Source of the DNA: Ailanthus altissimus
Taxonomy: Eukaryota > Streptophyta > Magnoliopsida > Sapindales > Simaroubaceae
DNA length: 64,000 nucleotides
Direction: 5' to 3'
Assembly: GCA_946807835.1 (NCBI GenBank)
Contig: OX327686.1
Location: 13,950,001 to 14,014,000 of the forward strand
Shown here: positions 50,127 through 62,190 of the stretch, piece after piece
Position numbering within the stretch: the first letter of the stretch is position 1
How the letters are laid out: the number at the start of each line of letters is the position of its first letter
Notes under the pieces: model-generated
What the model was told of the DNA's origin: nothing
The model's input: only the letters and a program-made list of their open reading frames with translations
Databases searched by the model: none
Translations under genes and position numbers: made by a program

Positions 50127-52481
50127 TGAAAATCCCAAAAGTCCAATTGACAGACCCATAGCCTTTTTCACCCAGATAGATAGGTACAAAGGCCCAACAT
50201 CTAGGCCTACAGCCCACTCCACCCAAAGAGATGGTCCCAAAAGTCCAGAACATGCTCAAAATATCATTTCATCACTCCAATCAACTTAGGGTTTAACCAA
50301 CTTAGACCGCAACTAACTGGTCCCGTACTCGGCCAATACACAAAGGCCTTGACGGAGTCAGTATGAGCTCTCTGACATGTCAAGAATATAGGAGTTTATT
50401 TCCAAATACATGATTGTCAAAGTAATAAATAACCCGATGAGAACGGGGTCAATCCACAGAAAAGTAGAATTAAAATTACTAACTATAAATACTTTAAAGA
50501 CAATTAATGCAGTATAAAATGTTTACAAATTTTAATTCAAATAAAAGCTAAGGTTAGAGGGATCCACTCTTGGCATAAAAAGTAAGAATATATTTAACTC
50601 TTTTTATAACTCAATTGAAATTCTCACACAAAGGAGGTTCCAACCGAAAAATATAACAATTAAAGTTCATCATCATTTATATATTAATTAGTATTTATTT
50701 CTTTCAATTATTATACACCAAATCTTATAAATGGGTTCAAGTATTTATTATGCCAATCTTTATTTGTCTACAATAAATCAAGACTCACACTTTACAAGAA
50801 AATGTATATACGCCAAATCTTGTAAATGGTTTCAAGAATTTATTGTGCCAAGTATAAAGTTTGTCAATAATAAATTAAAATACACCACTTAGAAGAAAAG
50901 GTATTAATATTACAAATAAAATAAATACATCATATATAAATTTACATAACTTAAGAATAAAATATTAAATTCATGAATAAGAGTTAAGTATTATCTTGCT
51001 AAGAGTTTTACCTTTTCACCTTAGCATAAAGAAAATTACTTGGACATAATAAAATTAAAGAAAAAGAAAAGAAATGGAAGAAGAGATAACATGATTTTAC
51101 AATAGTAAACAAGAGAAATAATATTACAAAGAGATAATACAAAAGACAAGTGTTTTGAACTAAAATTTAGCTCTCTAATTACATGTTTTGGGTATAAACA
51201 TGCTCTTTATTTATAGAAAAATATAGATAAATCGAGACAAATGAAGAGGGAACCACATGGATGATAAAAGTCAAGAATGGTGGCAAATAATTTACATTGA
51301 TTAACATTAATGCACCCACTTACTTATCCAATTTGAAATTGATGTGGTCTGAATTAGCTATCACTCAAAACATCAATGTTGTAGACAAGTCTCTTATCTT
51401 TCTAAATTGAGTTTTCTTATATGTATTAGATACGTATTTCTATAGTTATGGGCCAAATACTGATGACTGTTTGGATTGGGCCTGTATTGCAGATCAGTTA
51501 TATTTTAGGCCATTTTCACCCTATAAACACTCGAATTTTGAATGCATTGTGAAATACAATATATTATCCCATTGAGTCAGCTCTTCACAGGATCAAGAAT
51601 TACTCCAATTAAATTCCTATGTAGAAAGTTATGCCCATTTTACTGAACCTACCACAAAATAGTTAAAAGCTAATCATGTACAATATTGTAAACATACTTA
51701 AGTTAGGTAGTAATATAAAATAATGATATAAAACCCTTATTAAATGTGTAATTTCAAGTGTTCATCATTCTCCGAGCAGCAAAAGTCTCAAATAAGCTAA
51801 GCCATTCATTTAGTCACCTAGCCACCGCTCAGAGGTCTCGATCGGGTCCATACAAACACCCCAAGCAGCTGGTACCACAGAGACTAAGCCACTCATTCAT
51901 ACGTGTTCCCAAGGCTGTAGGATTTTATACGCATCCCCAAGGCTACATGGATTTTAGTAAATAACAAGTAGCTTGATCAGCTAATTTAAAATGGTAGGGT
52001 TAAGTTAATGGTCTATTTAAGGCAAGTTATTGAGAGTGACAGCCTGCACTATCATTAAAGAAGAATCCTTTAATTTGAAAAATATTATCCCCTAAGTCAC
52101 ACCAAATAGACAGGTGATATCCCGATCGTCCGCCCTTATCTACACCGAGCAATCAGGTGATGACCTAAATATCCGCCCACAGAATCTTTCAGACCTAATG
52201 CTATATAAAGGGGAAAAATAATTAGAAATGGGTTTGATTCTTCAAACTCTATATAGAAGAACTCTCTCAATATTCTTCTTATTGTCATATAGTCCACTAG
52301 AAAGATGACATAAATATTATAGGGTTTACGCTGGAACTACCATCGATGAGATCTTAATGAGAGCGTTTTCTTGGTCTTTGTAGGAGCAACTGAAGCAAGA
52401 AGCCCAAAATGCCTAAGATCATATCCCAATTGAGACAAAGCCTAGAGTTCTATTTTCACATAAAAATAAATTTAAAGCTCG
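50127..52481 (+). mobile_element. 3' LTR of the Tat-like gypsy element, interrupted
   Basis: 50127-50372 and 51768-52481 together match the LTR at 45212-46181 from TGAAAATCCC to AAAGCTC. The two parts total about 960 bp, like the 5' copy. The gap is a family C LTR insertion. Conserved phrases include ccactcattcatacgt(g/a)t and catccccaaggct. Confidence 0.7.
50373..51767 (-). mobile_element. Solo LTR, family C, minus sense (1395 bp)
   Basis: The plus strand runs from TGACATGTCAAG to AGTGTTCATCA, with flanking CTCTC (50368-50372) and TTCTC (51768-51772), a 4/5 duplication. Removing it restores alignment of the host LTR with its partner at 45.5 kb. It contains no coding region. Confidence 0.7.
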
Positions 52482-52587
52482 TTGAACTAAAAAAACTAAT
52501 TTTTTTGTCAACAAAACTCTTTATTGTATAAGTTGAAATTTAAATTTGTGTAAGGAATTTGATCTATTCATGTAATGTTGTCCAAAT

Positions 52588-52618
<31 letters not shown>

Positions 52619-53591
52619 CTAACAAAAATTAAGGAAGCTATATTTTAAAACTTAATTTTGAACTAAAATTTCAACACAAAGATTTCAGTATTAAAAGTTT
52701 AAAATTATCAATTTTTCCATAAGAACACCATAATTGCCTTGTTTATAAATTAGAATAACGACATTTTATTATTTAGTGAGGGTGGATTTTTTCTTAATTA
52801 TTTAAGTAGAATACTTTGTTCTTAAGTCTAAATTCTTGAATAATATATGTTAAAGTTAGGGATAAGGGTGAAAAAAATAGTGAAGATTGATATGATTAAT
52901 ATGATAGGAGTGAATGAAATAATTTAATTTAGCCATTGTCCTTTGCCATGATATCATGTAGATGCTAAATATTGATGGAAATATCACAAAATACAACATA
53001 ATGGAAAGATCACATTAATACTTCATAAAATATTGATGTCATTGTCTTTTGCCAATTAATAGAAACCTCAAATATGAAAAAGCAAATTATAATCAATTAC
53101 AATGAGATATTGAATTTTATATGAAAATTTTTAATTGAAAAAACCATAAAATTTTAATCTAATATCAAATATTCATAATGTAATAATAATGAGATTAGAA
53201 AATATTCTTTCTAAAATCACACTAAAGGCTTACCCCATAATATCAAGAACATTTATCTTAGACAACAACATCAAATCTAATAAATTTGTCTAACATATAT
53301 ATTTATCAAATTCAATTATAAATAAAAATCAACACATATGGATATGTAGAAGTAAATGTTATGAACTTACTTTTAAAATTTGAGTACTTAAAAATCAAAT
53401 CACCATCCAAACATCAAAATCAAAGATCAAAACCCTAAAATATTTCAAACCTTTTTTCTTTTAGCTAACCAACTAACAACCCTTACTGCTTGGTCTCTTT
53501 ATATTAAGTATTGTTATTTATCTTAAGTTGCATCTCAAATAATAATGTGTCAAGTAATCATTGGATTGTGAAATAGTAATTCTATACTACC
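52482..53591. other. Intergenic AT-rich DNA with a TA microsatellite
   Basis: A (TA)n run lies at about 52592-52618. No gene or repeat terminus was recognised in the rest. Confidence 0.6.
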
Positions 53592-53622
53592 TATTGGGGG
53601 GCTTTGGGCTTATAAGGGATTA

Positions 53623-54468
53623 TATTAGAGATTTGGTGATTTAACAATTTTGTTTGGGCAAGAATTGAGAAGAATATCAAAGAAAAGAGTCACAAGAAGT
53701 CTAAACTTGTGGGATATACATGAGAAAGTCTATGACGTGTAGGAGAAGAAAGGGAAAGCAAAATAGGACTAAAAGATGCGAAAGAAACAAAAAAAAGGAG
53801 CGAAAGCTGGTACAAGGGCTGAGTGTCGCAGCGCCCAAATCAGAAACCCAGTGTCATAGCACCAGGTTCCCAGCGCCATGGCACTGGCTACGACTAACTT
53901 AACGCCACAGAGCCAGAGCGGGCAGAGTCTATTTTTGTTTCAAATTTTTGAGTTTTGGAAAGTTTTAGACTTTCAAAATAAGTTGACTCTTACTTTAATA
54001 AGGAATAGGGTTAGTAGGCACGAAATAACCCCTATATAAACCCTTGTAAACCCTTTAGTTGAGATTAAGCATTAAGAGAGACTTTAAAATAAGGAAGAAT
54101 TGGGTAGATACTAAGTACTTGTATGTGCTAAGGTGGAATCGCCATTTGGGTGTTCATTATTTGTGGTAGAGTAATGGTACACTAAACATTAGATCCTTTC
54201 GAGGGTTCTTCATTGGGTTTTTCTTATAAAATCTATAGGAGTTAATAAGAGAGGTTAGGATCCTTAGATCCACTAGTGATATAGGCAATTTGGTCAAATC
54301 ACGTAAGTGATTGTGTTGTGCTCTTTATTATCTACTTTGAATTCTTACTATTTTTACTTGATATCCAAGTTATTTCGTTGTGCAAAGAGGTTAGGGTTTA
54401 AGGTTAAACTTGATTACGATTTTTTGCTTTAACCTAATCTCAAGGGGAGAATGGTGATTTCTCTAACA
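53623..54468 (+). mobile_element. Copia 5' LTR (846 bp), noncanonical TA start
   Basis: It starts TATTAGAG and ends CTCTAACA, near-inverted termini in which the usual TG is TA. It is preceded by the target duplication GATTA at 53618-53622. The primer-binding site TGGTATCAGA follows at 54472. Confidence 0.8.
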
Positions 54469-54471
54469 AAC

Positions 54472-54481
54472 TGGTATCAGA
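54472..54481 (+). other. Primer-binding site (initiator-Met tRNA)
   Basis: TGGTATCAGA, the standard Ty1/copia primer site, starts three bases after the 5' LTR. Confidence 0.8.
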
Positions 54482-54499
54482 TATTAGATTCAATAATAC

Positions 54500-55530
54500 A
54501 TATCAGGGGTATTTAAACCATAGCTGCAATCAAGCAAGAAATAGAGAAGTTCAATGGGATGAATGACTTTAATCTTTGGAGGAAGAAGGTTAGGTCTCTA
54601 CTAGTGAAGGAATGGTTAGACTCAACCTTGGAGGAAGCCAGTTCCTCAACTAGCAAAGAGACGGCAATCTCAAAGTCCGGGTAGAAAGATTAGGACACGA
54701 TTCAAAAAAAGGTTTATAGTACCATAATCTTAGCATTGAGCGAAAAAGTATTAAGGAAAGTTAATGATAAAGAAACCACTTTGGGGCTATGAAAGAGACT
54801 CGAGACATTATACATGAAGAAGTCTCTTGAAAATAGACTTTTTGTGAAAAAGAAACTACATCAGTTAACTATGCATGAGGGATCTTCATTGAGAGCTCAT
54901 ATTGGCGAGTTCAACAAGATCATCATAAGTCTTGAGCAATTGGGTATCAAGACTGAGGATGAAGATAATGCCATAATCTTGTTAAGTTTGTTACTGAAGA
55001 GCTATGAAAGCTTTATGGATACGCTATGATATGGTAAAGAGTCCTTAACGATGAATGATGTCAATGCATCATTGAACTCAAAATAATTGACAAAGAGATT
55101 TGAGTCTGAGAGTGAAGCAGCATTGCTTGTATAAGAGAAGAAGAGTAACCAATCAAGGAAGAGATCCAAGAAGTGTTTCCTTTGTAATAAGAAATGGCAC
55201 TTTGTGAAGGATTATCTTAGATCAAAAGGCCAAGGAGGATGTGCTATAATTAGTACTCTTGAGGAAGATACCGAAGTTGTAGACATGTTGGTAGCCTCAA
55301 AGGGAAATTTCACTACTAAATGGATACTATATTTGGGGTGTAACATCTATATGTGTCCCCGACAGATCAATGTTTACCAACTACAAATCCAAGAAAAGTA
55401 AAGCTCTATTGGGGAATGATATGACTTGTGAGATTATGAGAGTTGGTGACATAAGGCTGAGGATGCAAGGTGGAGAAAGTAAAGACTTACATGGTGTAAG
55501 GCATGTTCCTGTCGAGGATTTAATACATGT
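54500..55530 (+). pseudogene. Ty1/copia gag-protease, decayed
   Basis: Broken plus-strand frames begin with IKQEIEKFNGMNDFNLWRKK near 54525-54585. UBN2-type gag follows (LHQLTMHEGSSLRAHIGEFN, 54855-54915). A zinc knuckle at about 55180-55215 reads CFLCNKKWHFVKDY, where the last Cys is Tyr. The protease reads WILYLGCNIYMCP from 55321, so the catalytic D-S-G is Y-L-G. A HVPVEDLIHVG block ends the readable region. No integrase or RT follows; a family A LTR fragment takes their place. Confidence 0.75.
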
Positions 55531-55534
55531 AGGT

Positions 55535-56748
55535 GTATGCATGTATAATTGTGTCTATTGCCTAAAATATGTATAACATATATATTATACGCGGCGGAAG
55601 CGTGTAAATTAAACAATAAACATAATAAATAAATATATTAATCACATTAATATATTAATAGGGTAGAGAACTCACCTCAACGTGTAACGTTATACACGTA
55701 TTTCCTCGGAGTCCGCATGGAGACCAACTCGCGGGCAGGTCTAATCACCAACACAGTGGGCTTGGTGGGCTAGAACAATAGCCTATATTCAGCACGGGAT
55801 TAACTTTTAATCTCCAAAATGACCGGGTGTGTGTTTAACATCCTTTTCTCCAAAAGGATAAGAAATGAAAAATTTGAAGCAATCCACCATTGCTTCAAAT
55901 GGAACCATAGAGAAAAATGAAACAATTTCATTTTCCCTATTATTTTTTTCTTTTTCTTTTTCTTCTCCATTTCTCTCTTTTCCTCTCACGGGCACACACA
56001 CTCAACCTTCTCTATCTCTTTATATATATATATATAAATAACAAAATAATAATATATAATATAAATAATAATATAATAATATAATGGGTGAGAATGATTA
56101 TTTAACAATTAAATAATTATAGTGTAAAATAACCATTTTGCCCCTCATAAATAGTTACCAAGCATACCCTCTAGTGGGTCTCACCAAATCCCACACTTGG
56201 GTAAACTAAACTGAAGATCTACAATACGCCACGTGTTATAATATAATTAGTAAATAAGAATTATTAACTAATTGTTATATTTAACACTTAAATACAGACA
56301 CGCACGCATTTCTATGGTAATATTGAATATTGCTGGATTAAACACTTTAATTCGGCATGCTGCCCCAGTGCACAACGAGTACACTCCATATCGCGGGACT
56401 CTCTAAGTCCTATGCCCGATTCGTCAAATGAAACTATTCCATGAGTCCGTGAGTAATGCCTCATGCATACATCACGGATATACAAATCAGTATGTTGAAC
56501 CATACAAGTTGAGGTTACAACGTATACGTATAGTCCTTCCGTCATGATATCTAAGATATGCAGGGATATAGATTATCCCTGTCAAATCTCCTAGTGCTCA
56601 TCCATGTCTTATCTCCAGACTCATATCTCATTAAACAATATATTTAAACTCATTTGCCATATTGTTCTACCCTGGTGGAACTCTTTCCTAGGATTGATGC
56701 TTGTGGCCACAAGACTTTTTGAGATACAATCTCAAAGCATCTGGATAT
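55535..56748. mobile_element. Truncated family A LTR (third copy)
   Basis: Homologous to roughly the first 1.4 kb of 10521-12708: gcggcggaag, then cacgcacgcat, catacaagttgaggt, cgtatacgta and tgtggccacaagactt in the same order. It stops at about 56748, with no right terminus. Both edges lie inside the copia element. The copy is more diverged than the two full-length ones. The minus-strand frame at 56312-56545 is the counterpart of 11452-11634 and is not a gene. Confidence 0.65.
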
Positions 56749-57076
56749 CGAAGGTTTGAGGGTGAGAAGCATAATGAGAGGCTCTATGTGCTTACTGAGA
56801 TGGTTATAAGTGGCCCAATGCGAGGTGTTGGGGTAATGTAAACCACTAGGCAACATCCAAGTCATGCTCACCGAGGTGATGAGGATCGAAAAAGAGTGTA
56901 ATGTATCCATACCCTATGGAAGGTGCAGGAATGCCTTTGGAGACCAAAGTTACTAGCCTGAGAAAAGTTAAGTCTTCGTGAAGACTTAACTAGACTCAAT
57001 TCTATGTGATAAAGTCTTAGTGTGGATCAAATTCAGAAATCTTCTTATTTGGAAAACTTTCAATTAATGAATGGTT
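56749..57076 (+). mobile_element. Copia internal remnant before the 3' LTR
   Basis: Purine-rich noncoding sequence with no recognisable pol motif, ending at the 3' LTR. A short inverted repeat (gttaagtcttcgtgaagacttaac) sits at about 56966-56991. Confidence 0.4.
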
Positions 57077-57897
57077 TATTAGAGATTGGTGATTCCATAA
57101 TCTTGTTTGGGCAAGAATTGAGAAGAATATTAAAGAAGTGAGTCACAAGAAGTCTAGAACGTGTGGAACACGCATGAGAAAGTTTAGGACGTGTGGGACA
57201 TGAAGGGAGAAGCAAAACTAGACTCAAAGACGAGAAAAAGAGAAAAAAAGGCGCAAAAGTTGGTACAAGGTCGGTCCCCAGATCAGAAACCCAGTACCGT
57301 AGTGCTAGGTTCCTAGCGCCAGGTCATCAGTCCCGCGGCGTCAAAGCGAGCAAGTTCATTCTTGTTTCAGATTTCTGAGTTTTTAGAAGTTTTAAACTTC
57401 TAAAACAAGTGGACTCTTACTCCAATAAAGATTAGGGTTAGTAGGCATGAAATAACCCTTATACAAACCCTTGTAAACCCTTTAGTTGAGATTAAGCATT
57501 AAGAGAGACTCTAAGAGATGGAAGAACTGGGTAGACATTAAGTGCTTGTGTTCGGTAAGGTAGAATCGTCATTTAGGTGTTTATTGTTTGTGGTAGAGTA
57601 AGGGTACACTAAACATTAGATCCTTTTGAGGGCTCTTCATTGGGTTTTTCTTATAAAATCTTTAGGAAGTTAATAAGAGATGTTAGGATCTTTGGATCCA
57701 CCGTGGACGTAAGCAATTTGACCGAACCACGTAAAAGATTGTGTTGTACTCTTTATTATCTGCTTTGAATTCTTGCTATTTTTACTTTGACATCCAGGTT
57801 ATTCCGCTACGCAAAGAGGTTAAGATTCAAGGTTGAACTTGGTTAAGGTTCTTTTCTTTAACCTAATCTCACAGAGAGAAGAGATATTCCTCCAACA
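57077..57897 (+). mobile_element. Copia 3' LTR (821 bp)
   Basis: Partner of 53623-54468, starting TATTAGAG and ending CTCCAACA, followed by the target duplication GATTA at 57898-57902. It shares ttgtttgggcaagaattgagaagaat, gagtcacaagaagtct and the ttagttgagattaagcattaagagag block with the 5' LTR. Confidence 0.8.
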
Positions 57898-58272
57898 GAT
57901 TATTATAGGATCCAGGTGTCCAACTCAAAAGACTAGTCTAATAAATGAAGTGACCCTCCTACTTATAAACTCAAGCAGCAATCTTTTTTAGCCAATGTGG
58001 GATACCAACTCACTCAACAACTCCTATAGAATGAAACTTTCGCCGGTGGATGGAAACACCGACCCTTTCATTTGATAATAAGTCCATCCACATTTTAACT
58101 ACCAGAACTTGACTCTGATGCCACTTGTTGGGAAGCCTTGGGCTTATTAAAAATTATCATAAGATTCAAATATCCAATCTAAAAAACTAGCCTATCAAAT
58201 AAAAAGACCCTTTTACTTATACTTAAGCATCAACTATTTTTTAGTCAATATAATATATAAACTCACTTAATA

Positions 58273-58942
58273 TTATCTATTACACTCTAATTTACACATT
58301 ATTATTTAGAATATGAAGTATTAATTCTTTATATTTAATGGTCATTTTCATTTCAGCTCCCTTGGCATAATTTTTACTAGGTCTATCACTTTTTGCTTTT
58401 TTTCTTGCTAAAACACTTGGGCTTTTACTTGATTTTGGGCCAACCCACGTGACGTGGACTTAACCCAACTGAACATGAACTGCCATCTAAAATACAAACG
58501 TTGGAAACATGTGAGTGAGATTCCGCAATCGTGATTGAAGTTGTTATTTTGGATCCATTGGCCATTGGAGGTTAAATCAGTGTTGATGGCTTGTTAGTGC
58601 ACTGCTTTTAAAAGCTATATTTGGTTTTGATAGGTGATAACCACAGAATTCTTATCCAACTTTGTGACAGGAAGTATAAAGAATGATCTTCACAAGAATT
58701 TTCAAGTGCCTTTCTAGAATTTGATTTAATGCTGCTCAACAACATCGGGGAGTAGTAGCTTTCAGGAAGTAATTGTTGTTACTTCCTATTATGGTCACAA
58801 TTATCAAAAGTCATCGAAAGCCTCTGTAACTTTTATCTCATGCATTTTCACGTTTTTCTCAATCTTATCTGCCGAATTCCATTTCTGGGTTTGCTTAGGT
58901 TGTTCACAATTTTCACATTATTTGATTTGCTATTGCTAGTCA
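58273..58942. other. Intergenic
   Basis: Mixed composition with no gene recognised. Less AT-rich than the neighbouring DNA and without clear retroelement features. Confidence 0.4.
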
Positions 58943-59218
58943 TTTAAACTGAACCAGTTTCATAAGCAAAGGTCTCTTCTACAATTGGCAAGTGAAAAGG
59001 GATTAAGAGGCAGATGTGAATACCAAATTTTCCCGAAGGAAATCTTTTCATGGAAATCACATGGGCTAGAAATTTTTGCAATATGCTTTTTGAAATCTAT
59101 TGTCAAGTGATTTGAAAAGAAGGGACCTTTTTTTCCATCCGTGGTTAATTTGCTTAGTGGTGAAAAGAACAATGATGGAGTAATTGATGGAAAAGGACAG
59201 TGAGTGATGTGAAGTTGT
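58943..59218 (+). other. Possible coding remnant, unrecognised
   Basis: One plus-strand frame reads SLLQLASEKGLRGRCEYQIF near 58973-59032, continuing to an in-frame stop at about 59107. The same frame then reads on as FEKKGPFFPSVVNLLSGEKN to a stop near 59202. Composition is protein-like, but I do not recognise the family. It could be an exon remnant, a noncoding transcript or chance. The minus-strand frame at 58960-59172 looks less protein-like. Confidence 0.2.
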
Positions 59219-61327
59219 TGAATAATTGAGATTATTTATCCGTCAGTCTTTTGATTCTCGAGATGATATAAGACTCATTATGCACTACTGCATTTTGCCC
59301 AACAGCAGCTTTTCAGACTTAGGAGCTATATCAGTAGTTGTTTTTGTTTTTTTTCTAAACTACTCAATTATAATGACTGAAGTAACCATTGACATAACTT
59401 TATCAAAATATAATTTTCTTTTCTTTTTTGTTTTTAATAAAAAAAATAGAGTTTTCATTAATATAATTTTTTAAAAATTTATAATTTTTATTAAAGATTG
59501 TATAATTATTTTAATAAATATATTTTTTTGTTACTTGATAAGAATATTGATTACGCTTAAAGTCTGCCAAGCAATGAGAATGTAAACAAATTCATTATAT
59601 TAAAAATGGATAATAATAATAATGTTTACGAAAATATGCATCACTAGTACTTGATGGAAGCTATAATTTCTAGAGAAGGACCAAGTTTCAGTTTTGACAA
59701 CGGATCTTTAATGAATTCTATAAATATCTGAAGAGGCCAACAAAAATTTCACAAATAAAATAAGAATAATACTATATTTTTAAATATTATCCTAATGTTT
59801 TTAAATTTAATTAGGCGTCATGTACATATATTAAATAGCAATTTTCATAACTTGTAAAACAATTACATCATTGAATGACGCATCACATTGATGAAATAAA
59901 TTGAAATAGTAATTGTTGTACACAAAATTCAAATATATTTATAACTCAAGTAACGTGACTATATTTTTTTTAATGTGTTATATATTAGTAAATATTGTAA
60001 AAACTACTATATTAATTATAAAGTAATAAAATCAGTAATTGTGACACATGAACTTCTAAAAATAAGTAGCATGATTTGTAATAATATTACATTCATGAAA
60101 TTTAATAACATCGAATTATTTGTGTTTTTTAAAATTTTTTGAAAAAAGCATCAAATAATTTGTTATATTGATTGCTTGAGATAACCAAAAAAAAAAGCAT
60201 TAAATTTTCAAATTAGGATCCTCTCTTAGATGGTTTGAGCAAAGCCATTTTAATTTTGTGTCATATTTATCATAATAAACAAAATTATTTGGTGCATAGA
60301 TTAATAATTATTTTTTTAAAAAAAAGAAAAGAAAAACGCTCCAATTAATTTCTTGGTGATATAAAATGACAAGTCACAACCTTGAAGGTAAACTTTGGGT
60401 GAATATTAAAGCTTACCTACCCCAACATCTTCTGACAGCCTCTTTAGTACTGCATGCAGATTATTGTCCCATTTTTATCAGCAATCACTTCTTATCTACG
60501 TACTCCATTTTAACCCCATTTAATCAACAACTGATTGTATAAATAGTATAAAGTTAGAATTTAATTATGTGAAAATTTTAATTAAAGTTAGAGTTTAATT
60601 ATGTAAAAATTTTAATGTTAAATTTAAAATTTTGATAAAATAAAATTATAAAAATATTTATTTAAAAAAGTAAAATTAATAAAAATTCATTATCAGAGGT
60701 TAAAATTTTTAAAACTTAGAGGCCTTAAACCCTAAGGAGGTCCTCCCCTACATAGACATTAGTTCTTTAGGTAGTTCATAGAAATTTAGGAAAATTTTCA
60801 AGAATAGCCAAAAGATTTGGTCCCTTATTTTAATTTAACCAAATATAAAATTTGTAACTTTTTTTTTTACCTAAATAGTTAACAAATGGACAAAATACCC
60901 TTAAACCCATCTTCACAATTTTCTACTCAACTCTTCATCTAATGTTTTTTGCAAATACTTAAAACCCATTTTCTTCTCTATTTTGGCTACACGAATGACG
61001 GTGGCTATGTGTGGCAGCGGCTGGCGATATTTTTGAAGCAAAATGTGGTGAGTTTCATATTTGCTTGGAAGATGTTGATAAATTGTAAAAATTAGAAGAA
61101 ATTAATTGGGTGTTAAAATGGTAGAACTATTTTTAAGTTTATGATAATAAAAAATAGAATTAAAAAATATATAAGAATGAGGTGGTTGGGATACATTTTG
61201 GGTGGTTGGGATACATTTTAAATATTAATTATTTTATTTAAAAATATAATTTTTATTTATTTTAATTATAAATTTATAATAATTAATTATTCTATTTGTT
61301 AATAATTAATATAATAGATAGAGGAAG
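59219..61327. other. AT-rich intergenic DNA
   Basis: No gene. 60540-60750 shares AT-rich sequence with 61390-61510 (taaatttaaaattttga). 60780-60960 shares the aaaatacccttaaaccc phrase with 42.8 kb. A 22-bp duplication (ggtggttgggatacattttg) lies at about 61181-61221. Confidence 0.5.
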
Positions 61328-61565
61328 AACTAGAATTTTATGGTGGGAGGTGTTGGGGGAGAGGGATGTAGATGTTAAAGCTAAAAATTATATTAAGTTA
61401 GTGTTTAATTATACAAAAATTTTAGTGATAAATTTAAAATTTTAAAGAAGTCAAATCAAAAAAATATTTATTTTAAAGAGTAAAATTATATTATTAAATT
61501 AATAAAAATTTAGGGCGATAAGAGGGGGCAGCATAGCCCCCTAGCCCCAATAGAGCTCCACCCTC
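61328..61565 (-). repeat. Dispersed repeat fragment with GCCCCCTAGCCCC end
   Basis: The plus strand runs from tggtgggaggtgttgggggag to cagcatagccccctagccccaatagagctccaccctc. This kind of C-rich end is common in plant dispersed repeats. No termini or duplication were seen, so the class is unknown. Confidence 0.4.
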
Positions 61566-62050
61566 AATAATAGATAAAATAGTTATTTATATAATATGTT
61601 ATTTATTTAATTCAACTTTGTAATGAACTTATAATTATTTGAATATTAGTTGTATAATTTATTATATCTTTTATTTTGAAATATTATTATTATTATTAGG
61701 TTTTCATATTATTGTGAATTCTTGTTATAGAAAATGACAATTTGTAATTTGTATTTTTAAATTTGTTTGTATATATTTTTAAAAAAAATTATTTATTAAT
61801 TTTATATTGTAATTTAATTATTTTTAATCTTATTTCTTATTATGTTGCTGTAAGTTTGTTATTATGATAATTATTCAGTTGTAATTTAATATTTGTAATT
61901 TGAAATATATTTTTTAAATATTGTAGCATAATATACTTTGAAATTATTTTTTATTACAAGAAGAACGCAATTTCTAACATATTAATCACTTTAGTTGTAG
62001 AGCATTGTTCGACAATAATATTATGTTATTCAAAGTTATGGGTAATGGAT

Positions 62051-62190
62051 GTTACAAAATTAAAGTAGACAAAAAATCAAACAAGGTCATTTGTATGGAT
62101 AAATTTCTCAATAAATAGAGTTACAAAATCAAAGTAGACAAAAAAATCAAACAAGGTCATTTGTATGGATAAATTCCTCAATAAATAGAG
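62051..62190. repeat. Tandem duplication of 69 bp
   Basis: Units at 62051-62119 and 62120-62190 both read gttacaaaat(t/c)aaagtagac ... ctcaataaatagag and differ at about three positions, so the duplication is recent. Confidence 0.9.

Larger units (their letters stand above)
53592..58272 (-). mobile_element. TRIM element split by a copia insertion
   Basis: Without the copia insert this is a roughly 400-bp element. LTR 1 is 53592-53622 plus 57903-58019 (148 bp), the internal region is 58020-58125 (106 bp) and LTR 2 is 58126-58272 (147 bp). Both LTRs carry the GC(C/T)TTGGGCTTAT block and end in ACTCACT(C/T)AA(C/T)A. Next to LTR 2 the minus strand reads TGGCATCAGAG, one base from the initiator-Met primer site, so the element is minus sense. 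No coding capacity. LTR 1 begins TATTGG and LTR 2 TGTTGG. Confidence 0.7.
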
